Shown in pieces: positions 6,855-6,871 of a stretch of DNA of 6,871 bases (the first letter of the stretch is position 1; every line of letters starts with the position of its first letter). The DNA lies in NCBI GenBank assembly GCA_021778875.1, contig JAJYBT010000058.1, positions 1,723 through 8,593 of the forward strand, read 5' to 3'. The position numbers were made by a program, and so were the translations under genes. The stretch comes from Acidobacteriota bacterium. GTDB taxonomy: Bacteria; Acidobacteriota; Terriglobia; Terriglobales; Acidobacteriaceae. Below the pieces are notes generated by a model, which was not told the origin of the DNA, searched no databases, and saw nothing but the letters and a program-made list of their open reading frames with translations.

Positions 6855-6871
6855 CGTGTCCTCGCAAGCTT

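Noticed and set aside
6866..6871. The window ends exactly on AAGCTT, a HindIII site, possibly a clone junction
   Set aside because: Another AAGCTT occurs at 756-761 and no vector sequence is visible, so coincidence cannot be ruled out.

Overview
The window is about 6.9 kb of high-GC, gene-dense bacterial DNA with no mobile element, RNA gene, CRISPR array or long non-coding stretch; the longest gap between genes is 123 bases. The gene mix suggests a soil-type Acidobacteriota (Terriglobia-like) chromosome. It combines a DUF1080 sugar-hydrolase-type protein, a secreted S9 prolyl-oligopeptidase-family enzyme, a MacB/FtsX-type permease without an adjacent ATPase, and a PlsX that begins with a [20 protein letters not shown] N-terminus. 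The taxonomic call is inference from protein style, not from a marker gene.

Left part (1-1740): the 3' part of a DUF1080-domain gene enters from the left on the + strand. It faces, tail to tail, a complete minus-strand amidohydrolase of the COG3618 / L-fuconolactonase-like lactonase group. Both families are known from carbohydrate breakdown, but they are on opposite strands and need not work together. A 123-base divergent intergenic region follows.

Middle part (1741-5389): three + strand genes. They are an exported S9 peptidase (signal peptide, beta-propeller, complete Ser-Asp-His triad), a four-helix MacB-like ABC permease, and a 54-residue single-helix membrane protein whose start codon lies inside the end of the permease gene. 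The last is too short for most gene callers and is the least expected item here. A 102-base gap between peptidase and permease holds two overlapping inverted repeats that could form alternative hairpins.

Right part (5377-6871): a minus-strand cluster read from the right edge, rpmF (ribosomal protein L32), plsX (phosphate acyltransferase starting phospholipid synthesis) and a Trm112-like zinc protein. The gaps are 11 and 10 bases, so they are very probably one operon. The rpmF-plsX pairing is a widely conserved link between ribosome and membrane synthesis. The usual next gene, fabH, is absent; the cluster ends with the Trm112-like gene, which overlaps the small membrane-protein gene tail to tail by 13 bases.

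I do not see convincing evidence of a new defence, mobile or biosynthetic system. The most worthwhile leads are the small membrane protein coupled to the permease, the possible leaderless start of the peptidase, and the double-hairpin spacer.
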